The notes beneath the pieces were generated by a model. The model did not search any database. It was not told where the DNA came from and worked only from the letters and a program-made list of their open reading frames with translations. A DNA stretch of 64,000 bases from Sphingobium sufflavum (GTDB lineage: Bacteria > Pseudomonadota > Alphaproteobacteria > Sphingomonadales > Sphingomonadaceae). The position numbers and the translations under genes are program-made. Where the stretch lies: contig NZ_JAJSSH010000005.1 of assembly GCF_021403115.1 (NCBI RefSeq), forward strand, positions 62,001-126,000, read 5' to 3'. Below are positions 27,049 to 37,639 of the stretch, piece by piece (within the stretch, counting starts at the first letter, position 1; every line of letters starts with the position of its first letter).

Positions 27049-28224
27049 CTACCCCGCGTCGGCCTGCACGGGACCATGTACGGGGCCACGCGCGAGACCC
27101 CGTCCGAGACATTGCTCCACAAAGGCCAGGTAATCGCGCGCGATCTGTGGTGAGGAGAAGCGTTCCATCGACTGCGCGACCTGATCCGCCGGCGGCGCCA
27201 CCAATTCCCCCGCCACCATCGCGCGCAGGGCGTCCGCCACACCCGCGACATCGCCGGGCTGGAGCAACAAGCCCAGCTTGCCCCCCTCCAGCACCTCACA
27301 CGGGCCGCTGGGGCAATCGAATGTCGCGACGGGCACACCCGCCATCAGCGCCTCGGTCAGCACGATCGCGAACCCCTCGAACACCGACGTCAGCGCAAAG
27401 CCGCAGGCGCGGGCCAGATAGGGGCGCACATCCGGTTGGAACCCGCCAAAGATGACATCGTCGCCCAGCCCCAGCCGCTGCACCAGATCCCGCAGCCTGC
27501 CCTCCAGTTCCCCCTCGCCCAGGATCAGCAGCCGCGCACGACCCGCCAGCCCCGACCGGGCAAAGGCGCGAATCAGGGTCGCATGGTCCTTCTGCCGGGT
27601 CATCCGACCCGCCGTCATGACGACCGGCCGGTCGAACCATGCCTCATGCTCCACCGGCAGGGGCAGCGGCGGCTCCCGCTCCGGTATCGGGTTATAGACG
27701 AGATGGGTGCGGTCGGCGGGAATGGCGAAATGCGCCTGCACCTGTTCGCCCAGCGCCCTGGACACCACATGGCAGCCCAGCACGTCGCGATACAGCCAGC
27801 GTTCGGGACCATGGCCGAACCAGCGCCGGACCCAGAACCGATGCGCGCGGGGAATGTCGAGCGCAGCATGGACGCTCAGTGCCAGCGGGATCTCCGGCAC
27901 CCATTTGCGCGCCAGCCCCGCCATGATCTTGGCCGTGTGGACAAAGGCGATCAGCAGGTCGGGCCGCGCCCGGCGGCAATAGCGCACGATATGCGGACCG
28001 CACAGCATCTCGTTCGGCGCGCGCAGGTCCACCCGATATTGCCGGGCGATGGGATGATCGACCAGCGACCCCTCGTTCACCGCGACCAGCAGGTCGACGG
28101 CATATCCCGACCGGGCCAGCACATCGACCAGAAACAAGGCCACCCGTTCCGCACCGCCGCCGTTGAGGGAAGGCAGCAGGACGGCAATCCTGCGCGGTTG
28201 ATCGGGCGGGTCTGTCTCTACCAC
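27049..28224 (-). CDS. Glycosyltransferase family 4, coupled to gatA
   Basis: A 391-residue GT-B enzyme. [20 protein letters not shown] is the N-terminal glycine-rich loop, [20 protein letters not shown] the donor loop, and [17 protein letters not shown] the E-x7-E motif. The GTG at 28224 overlaps the gatA stop (GTGGTAG), so I chose it over the much longer frame that runs into gatA. The start overlap implies translational coupling. The acceptor is unknown; MSHQ-like capsular or LPS acceptors are possible. Its presence at the end of the gat operon is odd. Confidence 0.87.
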   Translation of the reverse strand: MVETDPPDQPRRIAVLLPSLNGGGAERVALFLVDVLARSGYAVDLLVAVNEGSLVDHPIARQYRVDLRAPNEMLCGPHIVRYCRRARPDLLIAFVHTAKIMAGLARKWVPEIPLALSVHAALDIPRAHRFWVRRWFGHGPERWLYRDVLGCHVVSRALGEQVQAHFAIPADRTHLVYNPIPEREPPLPLPVEHEAWFDRPVVMTAGRMTRQKDHATLIRAFARSGLAGRARLLILGEGELEGRLRDLVQRLGLGDDVIFGGFQPDVRPYLARACGFALTSVFEGFAIVLTEALMAGVPVATFDCPSGPCEVLEGGKLGLLLQPGDVAGVADALRAMVAGELVAPPADQVAQSMERFSSPQIARDYLAFVEQCLGRGLARGPVHGPVQADAG

Positions 28225-29699
28225 CAACGCTCCGGCCTTGCCGAGAAAGCGGCCCGCTCCTCGATCGCCAGCGCGGCGTTCAGCACGCCCTGCTCGTCCA
28301 GCGCCCGGCCGATGAGCTGGAGGCCCAGCGGCAGGCCCTGCGAATCCAGGCCAGCGGGCACCGACATGGCGGGCAGGCCAGCCAGGCTGGCGGGCACCGT
28401 GAACACGTCGTTGAGGTACATGGCCAGCGGATCGGCCTGCTTCTCGCCCAGCGCAAAGGCCGCACTCGGCGCGGTCGGGGTCAGCAGGATGTCGCACTCG
28501 GCAAAGGCCCGGTCGAAATCGCGGGCGATCAGCGCGCGCACCTTCTGCGCCTGCGTATAATAGGCGTCGTAGAAGCCCGCCGACAGCACATAGGTGCCGA
28601 TCATGATGCGGCGCTTGACCTCCGGCCCGAAACCGGCAGCGCGGGTCGCGGCATACATGTCCTGAAGACCGGCGCCATCCGGCAGGTCGCGCAGGCCATA
28701 GCGCACGCCATCATAGCGCGCGAGGTTGGAGGAGGCCTCCGCCGGCGCGATGATATAATAGGCGGGCAACGCATATTCGGTGTGCGGCAGGGAGACGTTG
28801 ACGATCTCCGCCCCGGCATCCTTCAGCCAGGCGATGCCCTGCTCCCACAGCGCGTCAATCTCCTGCGGCATACCGTCGACCCGATACTCCTTGGGAATAC
28901 CGATCTTCTTGCCTTTGAGATTGCCGGACAATCCCGCTTCCCACTGGGGCACTGGCAGGTCGAGCGAGGTCGAATCCTTGACGTCGAAACCGGACATGGC
29001 TTCCAGCAGGATCGCATTGTCGCGCACCGTGCGCGCCATCGGCCCCGCCTGATCCAGCGAGGAAGCGAAGGCGACCACGCCCCAGCGCGAGCAGCGGCCA
29101 TAGGTCGGCTTGATGCCCGCAATGCCCGTAAAGGCGGCGGGCTGGCGGATGGAACCGCCGGTGTCCGTACCGGTCGCCGCCGGGCACAGCCGCGCGGAAA
29201 TGGCCGACGAACTGCCACCCGACGAACCACCGGGCGCCAGCGTCGCATTGTCACCGGAACCGCGCTTCCACGGGGAAATCACATTGCCGAAGAAGCTCGT
29301 CTCGTTGGACGATCCCATCGCGAACTGGTCGAGGTTCAGCTTGCCCAGCATACCCGCCCCCGCATCCCACAATTTCTGGGAGACGGTCGATTCATAGGTC
29401 GGCACGAATCCTTCCAGCATGTGGCTCGCGGCGGTCGTCTGCACGCCCGCCGTGCAGAACAAATCCTTCATGCCGATCGGCACGCCCGACAAAGGCTTGA
29501 GGTCGCCCGCCGCCCGCGCGGCATCGGCGGCGTCGGCGGCGGCCAGCGCCTTTTCCGGCGTCTCCACGATGAAGGCGTTCAGCGCCTTCGCGGCGGCAAC
29601 ATTGGCGTTGAAGCCTTCCGCCACTTCGCGCGCGGTGAATTCGCCCGCACGGAAACCGTCACGGATTTCGGCGACGGTCAGGTTGGTCACATCGCTCAT
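28218..29699 (-). CDS. gatA: Aspartyl/glutamyl-tRNA amidotransferase subunit A
   Basis: A 493-residue amidase that releases ammonia from glutamine for GatB. The amidase signature is complete: [19 protein letters not shown] with the catalytic Lys, [20 protein letters not shown] with the Ser-cis-Ser pair, and [20 protein letters not shown] with the nucleophilic Ser. Its ATG is fused to the gatC stop (TAATG), so gatC-gatA are coupled, and its TAG stop overlaps the next glycosyltransferase. Length is normal. Confidence 0.97.
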   Translation of the reverse strand: MSDVTNLTVAEIRDGFRAGEFTAREVAEGFNANVAAAKALNAFIVETPEKALAAADAADAARAAGDLKPLSGVPIGMKDLFCTAGVQTTAASHMLEGFVPTYESTVSQKLWDAGAGMLGKLNLDQFAMGSSNETSFFGNVISPWKRGSGDNATLAPGGSSGGSSSAISARLCPAATGTDTGGSIRQPAAFTGIAGIKPTYGRCSRWGVVAFASSLDQAGPMARTVRDNAILLEAMSGFDVKDSTSLDLPVPQWEAGLSGNLKGKKIGIPKEYRVDGMPQEIDALWEQGIAWLKDAGAEIVNVSLPHTEYALPAYYIIAPAEASSNLARYDGVRYGLRDLPDGAGLQDMYAATRAAGFGPEVKRRIMIGTYVLSAGFYDAYYTQAQKVRALIARDFDRAFAECDILLTPTAPSAAFALGEKQADPLAMYLNDVFTVPASLAGLPAMSVPAGLDSQGLPLGLQLIGRALDEQGVLNAALAIEERAAFSARPERWW

Positions 29700-29986
29700 T
29701 ATTCGATCACCTTGGGAACCGCGAAGAAGCCATGTTCGGCTTGCGGCGCATTGGCCAGCACCTTCTCCCGCACATTGCCGTCGGTCACGGCATCCTGGCG
29801 CAGGCGCAGGTGATTGGGAATGACGGCGGTCATCGGCTCCACGCCGCTGACATCCACATTCCCCAACTGCTCCACGAATCCGAGGATATTGTTGAGTTCC
29901 GGCACCAACGCCTCTGCCTCTCCGTCGGTAACGGCAAGGCGAGCCAGGCTGGCGATTTTCTTCACTGTTGCAAGGTCAACGCTCAT
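29699..29986 (-). CDS. gatC: Aspartyl/glutamyl-tRNA amidotransferase subunit C
   Basis: A 95-residue GatC. The start at ATG 29986 gives [20 protein letters not shown], the common beginning; earlier TTG/ATG codons add 12 residues without support. The core [21 protein letters not shown] and the C-terminal [16 protein letters not shown] are standard. It holds GatA and GatB together. The gatA ATG overlaps its stop. Confidence 0.95.
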   Translation of the reverse strand: MSVDLATVKKIASLARLAVTDGEAEALVPELNNILGFVEQLGNVDVSGVEPMTAVIPNHLRLRQDAVTDGNVREKVLANAPQAEHGFFAVPKVIE

Positions 29987-30179
29987 GCCCAGCGCGCTAG
30001 CATCGGCGGGGGATTGCATCAAGGCACGTCGTCAGGCGCAGCGATATTCTCCGTCACCTGAGTGAGACGCCCCTTTGGCCAAGGGACGCTCCGGCCAAGG
30101 CCCCTCTGGTCAAGCAACACCGGGCGCGCTATCCGCCGCCATCGCCTTCGCTGGCCCGGCTCTTGCGGGAAGACACCCC

Positions 30180-31310
30180 TTGGCACGCAAATTCCTGTTC
30201 CTCTTCGCGGGGCTGATCGTCCTCGTCATTGTCGCCGCCTCCACCTATCGCCTGTGGGGCGACCGCCTGCTCCGCGTCGCGCTGGTGCCCGGCGCACCGT
30301 TCAGCGCGCCCGCGCCGCGCACCGCCGCCAGCTACACCGGCCCGGCGCTCTGGTATGACCATGGCACAACCGGCGCGGCCCAGCCCACGGGCGCCGACGT
30401 CTGGCCCGCCCGCCCGGCGGAGCGGCAGGCCGCGACCTTCTTTGTCCACCCGACCAGCTATATCGACCGCGGCCAATGGAACGCCCCCGATGGCGACAAG
30501 GGTGCGGACGACCTCGCCCGCACCTTCATCGGCGTGGACAAGGGCATCTTCGCCGCCGTCGGCCCGTTCTGGGCGCCCCGTTACCGGCAGGCGACCTTCG
30601 GCAGCTTCCTGACCGAAAAGCCCGAAGCGGAGCAGGCGCTGGACGCCGCCTATGGCGATGTCGCCGCCGCGTTCGACGCCTTCCTCGCCGCCAATCCCAC
30701 CGGGCCGATCATCCTCGCCGGGCATAGCCAGGGCGCGCGGCACCTGATGCGCCTGCTGGCGGACAAGGTCGCCGGAAAGCCGGTCGCGTCGCGCATCGTC
30801 GCCGCCTATCTGGTCGGCTGGCCCATCTCCACCACGGCGGACCTGCCCGCCCTCGGCCTGCCCGCCTGCACCCGCGCCGACCAGCCGGGCTGCATCCTGA
30901 GCTGGCAGAGTTTCGCCGCTCCCGCCGGCGCCGACTATATCCTCAAACCCTATGATGCCGGACGCGGCCTGACGGGACAGCCCCGGCGCGGATCGCCGAT
31001 GCTGTGCGTCAACCCGCTCACCGGCACGTCCGGCCCCGCCCCGGTCCCTGCCGCCGCCAATCAGGGCATGGCGAAGCGGGAGCAGACGAAGGACGGTAAG
31101 GACGGCGCGCTGACCCTCGTCCGCCCCGGCGTGGGCGCGACCTGCAGCGGGGCGCAGGACTGGCGCGGCCTCCTCCTCATCGACGGGGAACCGGACCTTG
31201 GCCCCTATGTCCTCCCCGGCAATAATTACCATGTCTATGACTATATGCTGTTCTGGGCCAATGTGCAGACGGACGCGGGGCGGAGGCTGGACGCATTTTG
31301 GAAACGCTGA
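30180..31310 (+). CDS. DUF3089 alpha/beta-hydrolase-like protein
   Basis: A 376-residue protein. The TTG at 30180 is chosen, since it gives the typical [20 protein letters not shown] membrane anchor; the ATG at 30090-region frame adds a non-homologous leader. The nucleophile elbow is [18 protein letters not shown] (GxSxG) and [17 protein letters not shown] is the DUF3089 signature. [17 protein letters not shown] near the end carries the likely catalytic His. Expected location is the periplasmic face of the inner membrane; substrate is unknown. It overlaps ruvX by 13 bp. Confidence 0.82.
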   Translation: MARKFLFLFAGLIVLVIVAASTYRLWGDRLLRVALVPGAPFSAPAPRTAASYTGPALWYDHGTTGAAQPTGADVWPARPAERQAATFFVHPTSYIDRGQWNAPDGDKGADDLARTFIGVDKGIFAAVGPFWAPRYRQATFGSFLTEKPEAEQALDAAYGDVAAAFDAFLAANPTGPIILAGHSQGARHLMRLLADKVAGKPVASRIVAAYLVGWPISTTADLPALGLPACTRADQPGCILSWQSFAAPAGADYILKPYDAGRGLTGQPRRGSPMLCVNPLTGTSGPAPVPAAANQGMAKREQTKDGKDGALTLVRPGVGATCSGAQDWRGLLLIDGEPDLGPYVLPGNNYHVYDYMLFWANVQTDAGRRLDAFWKR

Positions 31311-31792
31311 TCACCACGGATAAGGAGGCTTTTCGTCAGGCGCTGCCCAACGGCGGGCGGCTGGCGGGGCTGGATGTCGGCACAAAGACCATCGGCGTCG
31401 CTATCTGCGACGCGGAATGGATGATCGCGACGGGGTCGGAGACGATCGCCCGCACCAAATTCTCCAAGGACAAGGGCAAGCTGAAGGAGATATTGGCCGC
31501 CCAGTCGATCCGCGGTCTGGTGATCGGCCTGCCGCTCAACATGGACGGCACCGACAGCCCGCGCACCCAGTCCAGCCGCGCCTTCGCCCGCAATGTCGCG
31601 GACCTGAACCTGCCGATATTGCTGTGGGACGAACGCTGGTCCACGCAGGCCGTGACCCGCGCGATGATCGACGCGGACACCAGCCGCGCCCGCCGCGCCG
31701 TGCTGGTCGACAAGCTGGCGGCCAGCTATATCCTGCAAGGCGCCATCGACGGGCTGGGCATGGGCAGCCTCGGCGCCTTCGACCCGCTATAA
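31298..31792 (+). CDS. ruvX: Holliday junction resolvase-like protein RuvX (YqgF)
   Basis: A 164-residue RNase H-like nuclease. [18 protein letters not shown] has the first catalytic Asp, [20 protein letters not shown] the second motif, and [16 protein letters not shown] the Glu. YqgF proteins are implicated in 16S rRNA 5'-end maturation and possibly recombination. The start is a TTG at 31298 inside the DUF3089 gene. Length fits the family. Confidence 0.93.
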   Translation: METLITTDKEAFRQALPNGGRLAGLDVGTKTIGVAICDAEWMIATGSETIARTKFSKDKGKLKEILAAQSIRGLVIGLPLNMDGTDSPRTQSSRAFARNVADLNLPILLWDERWSTQAVTRAMIDADTSRARRAVLVDKLAASYILQGAIDGLGMGSLGAFDPL

Positions 31793-31895
31793 GCGACCGG
31801 GGTCGTCATGGGCGGGGGCCGTTCGCCCCGCGCTTGCACCGTCATTCCAATGCAGGCCGGAACCTCCCCCGGCCTGCACAAAACAGGGCCAGGAC

Positions 31896-31919
31896 CAGGG
31901 CGGGACATGCCCCGCCCTG
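31896..31919 (-). terminator. Convergent-region hairpin after the reductase gene
   Basis: CAGGGCGGG pairs with CCCGCCCTG around a 6-nt loop, 12 bp past the stop of the minus-strand reductase gene and 104 bp past ruvX. A TTTTG follows only about 12 bp further on the minus strand, so termination is plausible but not certain. Confidence 0.4.
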
Positions 31920-31930
31920 CCCTGTCCCCC

Positions 31931-32974
31931 TCAGAACAGCGGCGCGATGTTCGGCAGTTCGAAGTTGGTGCGGATGCCCGGCGCGGCGGCGACGACGGCC
32001 GGGATGGCGTTGACCGGGCGATGCGCGGTCAGGCCCGGCGTGAAGGCCGCATAATCCTCCAGCTTGACCGGGAAGGTCAGGCGCAGCTCCATCGGCGCGT
32101 CGCCCTCCACCTTCACGTTCCAGCCGGAATAGAGCATCTCGCCCCAGTCCTGATCCAGATCGGTGGTGCAATACCAGTGCGCGCGGAACCGCAGCAGCGG
32201 CTTGCCATCCTTGACGCCCGTGACCGTGATACGCAGGCCCGCGACGGTCCCCGCCTCGATCTTGCCCGCCGCAATCTCCACATCTTTGTTCGCGACCGCC
32301 GTGTCACCCTCGACGGTGATGTCGTCCAGCGTCAGGTTCATCGCCTCCGCCAGACCGATCAGCGATCCGCTGAAATCTTGCTTCACATGGGCCAGCATAT
32401 GCTGGTTGAACTGGCCGGGCGAGACGCCATAGCCCATCTGCTGGAAGATCATTTCCGGTGAATTGCGGCTTTCCATGTTCGCATATTCATTGATGGTCAG
32501 GCAGTCGAGCCGCCGTTGCTGCGCCAGCAGCGGCAGCGGCAGCGCGTCGGAGATGAAACCGGGGCTGCTGCCCGAACTGTGGATCGACGTGCCCCCCTCG
32601 ATACAGGCGGCCTGCACCTCGGCCCGCCGTTCCGGGTTCATCGCGGCGGGGTGCAGGAACTCCCCGCGCGGCGTCACGATATTCTTGCCGGACGCCAGCA
32701 GGCGGCAGACCTGATCGTAATCGGTGAAGGCGGGCATGTAGAGGACAGCGTCGGCGTCCAGCGCCATGATCGCCTCCACCTTGTCCGTCGCCTTCACGCC
32801 GGTAACGGGGCCGAGGCCGCACAGCTCCCCCGCATCCTTCCCCGCCTTCGCCGCAGAGGTCACATAGACGCCGACCAGATCATAGAGCGGATGCTCGATC
32901 ACCGCGCGCAGCGAGCGCGACCCGACATTGCCGGTCGCCCATTGAACGACACGATACCGCTTGTTCTCCGTCAT
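31931..32974 (-). CDS. Dihydrodipicolinate reductase-like / NAD(P)H-dependent amine dehydrogenase family protein
   Basis: A 347-residue protein with an N-terminal Rossmann fold: YRVVQWATGNVGSRSLRAVI followed by HPLYDLVGVYVTSAAKAGKD. The central SSGSSPGFISDALPLPLLAQ and NEYANMESRNSPEMIFQQMG segments match the diaminopentanoate dehydrogenase-like group, often annotated as dihydrodipicolinate reductase. The DapB catalytic His motif is absent, so it is unlikely to be DapB. Probably cytoplasmic oxidoreductase of unknown substrate. A hairpin follows its stop. Confidence 0.85.
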   Translation of the reverse strand: MTENKRYRVVQWATGNVGSRSLRAVIEHPLYDLVGVYVTSAAKAGKDAGELCGLGPVTGVKATDKVEAIMALDADAVLYMPAFTDYDQVCRLLASGKNIVTPRGEFLHPAAMNPERRAEVQAACIEGGTSIHSSGSSPGFISDALPLPLLAQQRRLDCLTINEYANMESRNSPEMIFQQMGYGVSPGQFNQHMLAHVKQDFSGSLIGLAEAMNLTLDDITVEGDTAVANKDVEIAAGKIEAGTVAGLRITVTGVKDGKPLLRFRAHWYCTTDLDQDWGEMLYSGWNVKVEGDAPMELRLTFPVKLEDYAAFTPGLTAHRPVNAIPAVVAAAPGIRTNFELPNIAPLF

Positions 32975-33122
32975 ACTCTCTCCCAGATCCGGTAATCGCC
33001 TTGCTGCGGCGGAGAATGTCGCAAGCGGCCCATGGCACTATCCCCGTGTGGGGACATGATCCACTTGACGCCCCGGCGATCCCCCTCCGCACCGGCGGCT
33101 GGCCCAAAGCGGGCGGCCAACG

Positions 33123-33155
33123 AAAAGGGGGAGGCGGCATCGCGCCACCTCCCCC
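33123..33155 (-). terminator. TonB-receptor gene terminator
   Basis: GGGGGAGG pairs with CCTCCCCC, with an inner GGC/GCC pair after one mismatch, 26 bp past the receptor stop. The minus strand then reads TTTTCG, a short U-tract. Confidence 0.75.
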
Positions 33156-33180
33156 TCCTGTCACCCCCGTCGAGGGCGCA

Positions 33181-35409
33181 TCAATATTTGAAGCCGACCT
33201 GCACGCCATAGGTGGCGGGCTGCGCCCAGACGCTGCCGATGCCGGTGGTCGCATAGTTGACCGCCGCCCGATACCGCCGATCGGTGACATTGTCGCCAAA
33301 CACAGCGACCGTGAAATGCTCGCTCGGATCGACCCATTCGGCGCGCAGGCTGAGCTGCTCATAACCCTTCTGCCGGAACTGCTGCGCCACGCCAAAGAAG
33401 AAGCCGGACGTGTAGTAGAGGTTGCCCGACAGGTTCAGGCGACCGCCACCCAGGTCGAGGCCATAGCTGGCCGCGACATTGCCCGTGAACTTGGGCGACC
33501 GCTGCATCTGGAAACCGCTGGCGTCGATCAGATTCTCGTTGATCGTGCTGGTGCCGCAGGGGCCACCCGCCGTGGTGCCGCAATAGATGTAGAAGGGCGC
33601 CTGCTGGAAATTCTTATATTTCGCATGCGTCCAGGCCGCACCGCCGGACAGGGTGAAGTCGGAGGTCATACGATAGCTGACCTGCCCCTCCAGACCATAG
33701 ATTTCCGAACTGGCGGCGTTGGTGATCTTGGCCGTGCCCGCCTGGAAGCTGGACACCTGAAGATCCTTATAGTCGTAATAGAAGCCGGACAGGTCGACCG
33801 AGACACGGCGGTCGCTGTATTTATAGCCCAGTTCATAGGCCGTGATCTTCTCCGGCCGGACGGGCTTGTAGCTATAGCCGCCGACGTTCAGCAGCCCTGC
33901 CTTATAGCCCATGCTGAACGAGCCATAGACGCTCGACCGCTCGTCGGGCTTGTAGCGGACGACGACGCGCGGCGTGACCCGCTCGTTGGTCAGGTCGGGC
34001 ACGTTTAACTGCGAATAGAGCGGCTGGGTCGTATAGGGGACGAAGGTGCCATTGGCATTTTCATAACCACCGGCCGTCAGGGCGCGCAGGAAATAGGCTT
34101 CCTTGACCTTGTCATGGCTGTAGCGCGCGCCTGCCGTCACGAACAGTTGCGGCGTCACTTCATAGGTGGCGTCGGCAAAGGCCGCGATCGATTCCGTCAC
34201 CGTGCTGGACGCGCCATTATAGGTCAGCGGCCCGCCGCCCAGAATGGCGCTGGTGTTCCAGGTGTCGCGGTTGCGGAAATAATAGGCGCCCGTCGTCCAT
34301 TGCAGGCGCGACCCCGACTTGGAACTCAACAGCAGTTCCTGCGTGAAGGTCCGGTTCTTGGCCACGATGTTGATGGAGAAATAGTTGAGCGCGGTCGCGT
34401 CCAGGTCCTGGAGATTGTCGACATTCTCGTCGCGATACTGGGTGTAGGAGGTCAGGTTCGCAAAGCCCAGGTCCGCCTTGATCGTACCTTGCACGATGTC
34501 CGCCTTGGTCCGGTTGTACAATCGGTCGGTAAAGGCCACCTTGTCCGGGTCGGTCGTGTAGAGCGACGGCGGCGTGAAGGTTTGCACGAAGGGCACGCCC
34601 TTCTCGACAAAGGCGTTGTGCATCAGCGCAGTCGGATCGTCGGATTCCGAATGGATGTAGCGCAGCAGGACGCTGACATTCTCGGACAGTTCGGCTTTCA
34701 GGCCGGTGCGGATCGACCAGCGTTCATACCCGCCGACCTTCTTGTCGCCATTGATGATGTTGGTCTGGAAACCGTCGCTGCGGCGATACAGGCCCTCCAC
34801 GTCGAAGGCCAGACCCTGCCCCAGCCCGGCGGTGCCATAGCCCTGCACCTCGACCGTGTTGAAATTGCCATAGGACGCCTTGAGCTGCGCGCCCGGCGTC
34901 TCGCTGGGTTCGGCGGTGGTGACGAGGATCGCGCCACCGGTCGTGTTGCGGCCGAACAATGTGCCCTGTGGCCCCTTCAGCACCTGAATATTCTGCACCT
35001 TCATCAACTGGAAATCGGTCGTCGCGGCGCTGGGGGTGAAGAAGCCGTCGACATAGGTCGCGACGTTGGGACCGCCGCCCGACGTGGTGATCGCCGTGCC
35101 TACGCCGCGAATGGTCGGCTGGGTAAACACGCCCGCCTTGTCGAAGCGCAGGGCGGGGACGACGCGGGCCAGATCGACCAGCTGCCGGACGCCCGCATTC
35201 TCCAGCGCGGTTTCGCCGACCGTGGTGATGGTGATCGGCACGTCGACCGATTTTTCCTCACGGCGCTGCGCGGTGACGACGATGTCGGCATTGTCGACGA
35301 CCAGATCGCCGGTCGCGGCGGCGGGCTGCGCCCAGGCCGGGGATGTGGCAGCAAGCCCGGCGGCCAGCGCGGCAATAGACGCAAAGCGACCGTAAGATGC
35401 TAAAGTCAT
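33181..35409 (-). CDS. TonB-dependent receptor
   Basis: A 742-residue outer-membrane protein with a signal peptide (ASIAALAAGLAATSPAWA) and then the TonB-box-like DADIVVTAQRREEKSVDV-type segment. The plug domain is at about residues 50-170 (VLKGPQGTLFGRNTTGGAIL), followed by a long beta-barrel of alternating strands ending in the aromatic GVQVGFKY. It transports a siderophore, vitamin or carbohydrate, using TonB energy. Ligand is unknown. A divergence-free 168-bp spacer separates it from an MFS_3 exporter upstream on the same strand, a pair seen in siderophore loci, but no biosynthesis genes are near. Confidence 0.93.
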   Translation of the reverse strand: MTLASYGRFASIAALAAGLAATSPAWAQPAAATGDLVVDNADIVVTAQRREEKSVDVPITITTVGETALENAGVRQLVDLARVVPALRFDKAGVFTQPTIRGVGTAITTSGGGPNVATYVDGFFTPSAATTDFQLMKVQNIQVLKGPQGTLFGRNTTGGAILVTTAEPSETPGAQLKASYGNFNTVEVQGYGTAGLGQGLAFDVEGLYRRSDGFQTNIINGDKKVGGYERWSIRTGLKAELSENVSVLLRYIHSESDDPTALMHNAFVEKGVPFVQTFTPPSLYTTDPDKVAFTDRLYNRTKADIVQGTIKADLGFANLTSYTQYRDENVDNLQDLDATALNYFSINIVAKNRTFTQELLLSSKSGSRLQWTTGAYYFRNRDTWNTSAILGGGPLTYNGASSTVTESIAAFADATYEVTPQLFVTAGARYSHDKVKEAYFLRALTAGGYENANGTFVPYTTQPLYSQLNVPDLTNERVTPRVVVRYKPDERSSVYGSFSMGYKAGLLNVGGYSYKPVRPEKITAYELGYKYSDRRVSVDLSGFYYDYKDLQVSSFQAGTAKITNAASSEIYGLEGQVSYRMTSDFTLSGGAAWTHAKYKNFQQAPFYIYCGTTAGGPCGTSTINENLIDASGFQMQRSPKFTGNVAASYGLDLGGGRLNLSGNLYYTSGFFFGVAQQFRQKGYEQLSLRAEWVDPSEHFTVAVFGDNVTDRRYRAAVNYATTGIGSVWAQPATYGVQVGFKY

Positions 35410-35577
35410 GGCAATCCTCCCACTATGATCGGTGACCGCCTCCTTATGATTGTGCGGTCGTTTCGCGCTCAGCCTATCGGAAAATCGCTCGCTTCCAACA
35501 GCAAAAACCGTGGGTCAGTCATTTTAGTGCCCCCCGTGGCTCCATTGCAACGGTGACGCGCGGGGCAGCACAGGGGG

Positions 35578-37254
35578 TCAGGGCGTGAAGATGCCGATGG
35601 TGTCCTGCCGGGGATCGGGCGTTTCCGCGCGCCAGCGCACAGAGCCGAACGGCCGGGCCAGTTGCCGCCGCACGCGCGGCGCCTCCCGGTCGTGGTGATA
35701 GGCATCGGCCTGCGCCTGCACCTCCCGGTCGGCATGGGTGTTGCGGTCGCGCAGGCGCAGATAGTCACCCCATGTCGGGCACTCGAACCGCTCCGTCCAC
35801 GCCCAGGGATTGCCGATGGCGCGCGACAACTGCCAGCTAAACCCGCCGTTGCGCTGGCGGATGCGCTGGACCTTCAGCATGACGCCATAGAATTCGCGCG
35901 CCTGCGCCGGGTCGACGTCATAATCGACCTCGATCACGATCGGGCCGGACCGCAGCGAAATGTCCAGCGCGACATCCGGTTCATAGCCGAACTCGACCAG
36001 TTCCAGGTCGCTGTCCTGGCTCTCCGTGTCGATCAGCGGCAGCGCGAAGCCGACCACGCCGGTCAGCAGCAGCGCGCCGCCCGACACGACCATGGCCACC
36101 TCCACGCTCCATGCGGACGCGAACTCGCCCCACAGGATCGCGCCGATAGCGATGCCACCGGTCAGGGCGGAGGTGAACAGCGACAACGCCCGCGCCGTGA
36201 CCCAGCGGGGGGCGGCCAGCTGCACCGCGACGTTCATCAGCGACACGGTCAGAATATTGACCCCGCCCGCAAAGAAAAAGGCGACCGCCGTGATCCAGAC
36301 ATTGGTGCTCAGCCCCATCGCCGCCAGCGCGCCCGCGGAAATCAGCGCGCTCCAGCGCAGCGCATTTTCGGTGCCCATGCCGTCGCGGATCGGCTGAATC
36401 GCCAGCGCGCCCACGACCGCGCCCACGCCGCTCGCCCCCAGCAACAGGCCATAAGTGCCCGCATTGCCGTGCAGCAGGTCGCGCGCGATCAGCGCACCCA
36501 GCGCGGAATAGGACGCCGTCGCCAGACCGAACAGCAGCGCCCGGCCCAGCACGCGGCGGATCGGCGGCGAGTGAAAGGCATAGCGCATACCGGACAGGAT
36601 CGCCCGGTCGATACGTTCGGGCGGCAGGCGGGATGGCACATGCGCCCGCTTCCACAACCAGAAGGTGATGAACAGCGGGATATAGCTGACCGTCGTCAGG
36701 TTGAACGCGGCCTTCGCGCCCCATGCCAGCACGATGACGCCGCCCAGCGCGGGACCGAAACTGCGCGCGATATTATAGCTGATCGAGCCCAGCGCGACGG
36801 CGGCGGGCAATTGCTCCGGCTCCACTTGTTCGCGGATCGACGATTGCCAGGATGGCGCGAAAATCGCCACGCCCGCGCCGATGATGACGCAGAACAGCAA
36901 CAGAACCCAGGGGGAGGTATAGCCCAGATAGGCCAGCACGGTCAGCACCGCCGCACCCGCGATGGAAAAGGCGAGGCCCGACATGGCGATTTTCCGCCGG
37001 TCGAACATGTCCGCGATGGCCCCCGCCGGCACCGCAAAGATCATCATCGGCACCATCAGCGCGGTCTGCACCGCCGCCACCATGCTGGCGGAGGTGGTGA
37101 GATGCGTCATCTCCCACGCCGCGCCCACGCCCAGGATCAACTGCGCCAGATTGGAGAAGAGGCTGGCGATCCAGATGTTGCGGAACACGGGCTGGCGCAA
37201 CGGCGCGAACGCGCCCGTCCCCCCTGCGCTGGCCGATCCGCTTGCGTCCGTCAC
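35578..37254 (-). CDS. MFS_3-type exporter with C-terminal monooxygenase-like domain
   Basis: A 558-residue carrier with about eleven or twelve helices up to residue 405. FDRRKIAMSGLAFSIAGA after helix 2 is the MFS loop motif and YNIARSFGPALGGVIVLAW is the family helix 5 pattern. The C-terminal 130 residues are soluble (GPIVIEVDYDVDPAQAREFY, RERFECPTWGDYLRLRD-like) and resemble the antibiotic-biosynthesis-monooxygenase-like tail of the EntS-related MFS_3 group. Exports small molecules such as siderophores or drugs. Adjacent to a TonB receptor. Confidence 0.85.
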   Translation of the reverse strand: MTDASGSASAGGTGAFAPLRQPVFRNIWIASLFSNLAQLILGVGAAWEMTHLTTSASMVAAVQTALMVPMMIFAVPAGAIADMFDRRKIAMSGLAFSIAGAAVLTVLAYLGYTSPWVLLLFCVIIGAGVAIFAPSWQSSIREQVEPEQLPAAVALGSISYNIARSFGPALGGVIVLAWGAKAAFNLTTVSYIPLFITFWLWKRAHVPSRLPPERIDRAILSGMRYAFHSPPIRRVLGRALLFGLATASYSALGALIARDLLHGNAGTYGLLLGASGVGAVVGALAIQPIRDGMGTENALRWSALISAGALAAMGLSTNVWITAVAFFFAGGVNILTVSLMNVAVQLAAPRWVTARALSLFTSALTGGIAIGAILWGEFASAWSVEVAMVVSGGALLLTGVVGFALPLIDTESQDSDLELVEFGYEPDVALDISLRSGPIVIEVDYDVDPAQAREFYGVMLKVQRIRQRNGGFSWQLSRAIGNPWAWTERFECPTWGDYLRLRDRNTHADREVQAQADAYHHDREAPRVRRQLARPFGSVRWRAETPDPRQDTIGIFTP

Positions 37255-37639
37255 TCGCCCGTCTCCCCGTTTACCATGTCACTTCCCCCATCGACCGCAG
37301 TGACGGCAGATGCGGCGTTAGGCAACCGTCTCGGCCCTTTCGCACGAAATATCGCCCGGATCGTTCCAATTGTTCCCGCATCCCACGGGCCAGCCGTTTC
37401 GCCAACCCATTCGACAGCCCATTCGACAGTATCGCGAAAATCGCCGGGGCGGCTATTGCCACCGGGCGATTGAAAGTCGCCGCGCGCTGATTACGTCCAT
37501 AGAACAATCGCGGGAGCGATACGATAGGCCCTTCGGTGGCATCGGCATCGCCCCCATGTCATAGCCCCCCATGTCATAGCCGTGGCATAGTGGCAAAGTT
37601 CAGTGAGTCCTGCGCAGGGACGACGCTAGGGAGATAGAG
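37255..37639. other. Divergent promoter region, MFS_3/thiolase
   Basis: About 385 bp between divergent genes. It must contain promoters for both. A 12-bp direct repeat CCATTCGACAGC-like occurs twice near 37403-37430, and a 15-bp tandem repeat lies at 37551. No coding frame is supported. Confidence 0.45.
37551..37580. repeat. 15-bp perfect tandem repeat before the thiolase gene
   Basis: CCCCCATGTCATAGC occurs twice head to tail at 37551-37565 and 37566-37580, with a partial third GTGGCATAG after it, 59 bp before the thiolase ATG. Such repeats may be a regulator site or simple slippage. Confidence 0.7.

Noticed and set aside
35410-35577. Fur-box search before the TonB receptor
   Set aside because: No convincing GATAATGATAATCATTATC-like site was seen.
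35662-37473. 603-codon open frame opposite the MFS_3 exporter
   Set aside because: Gln/Arg/His-rich shadow frame; the exporter has clear helices.
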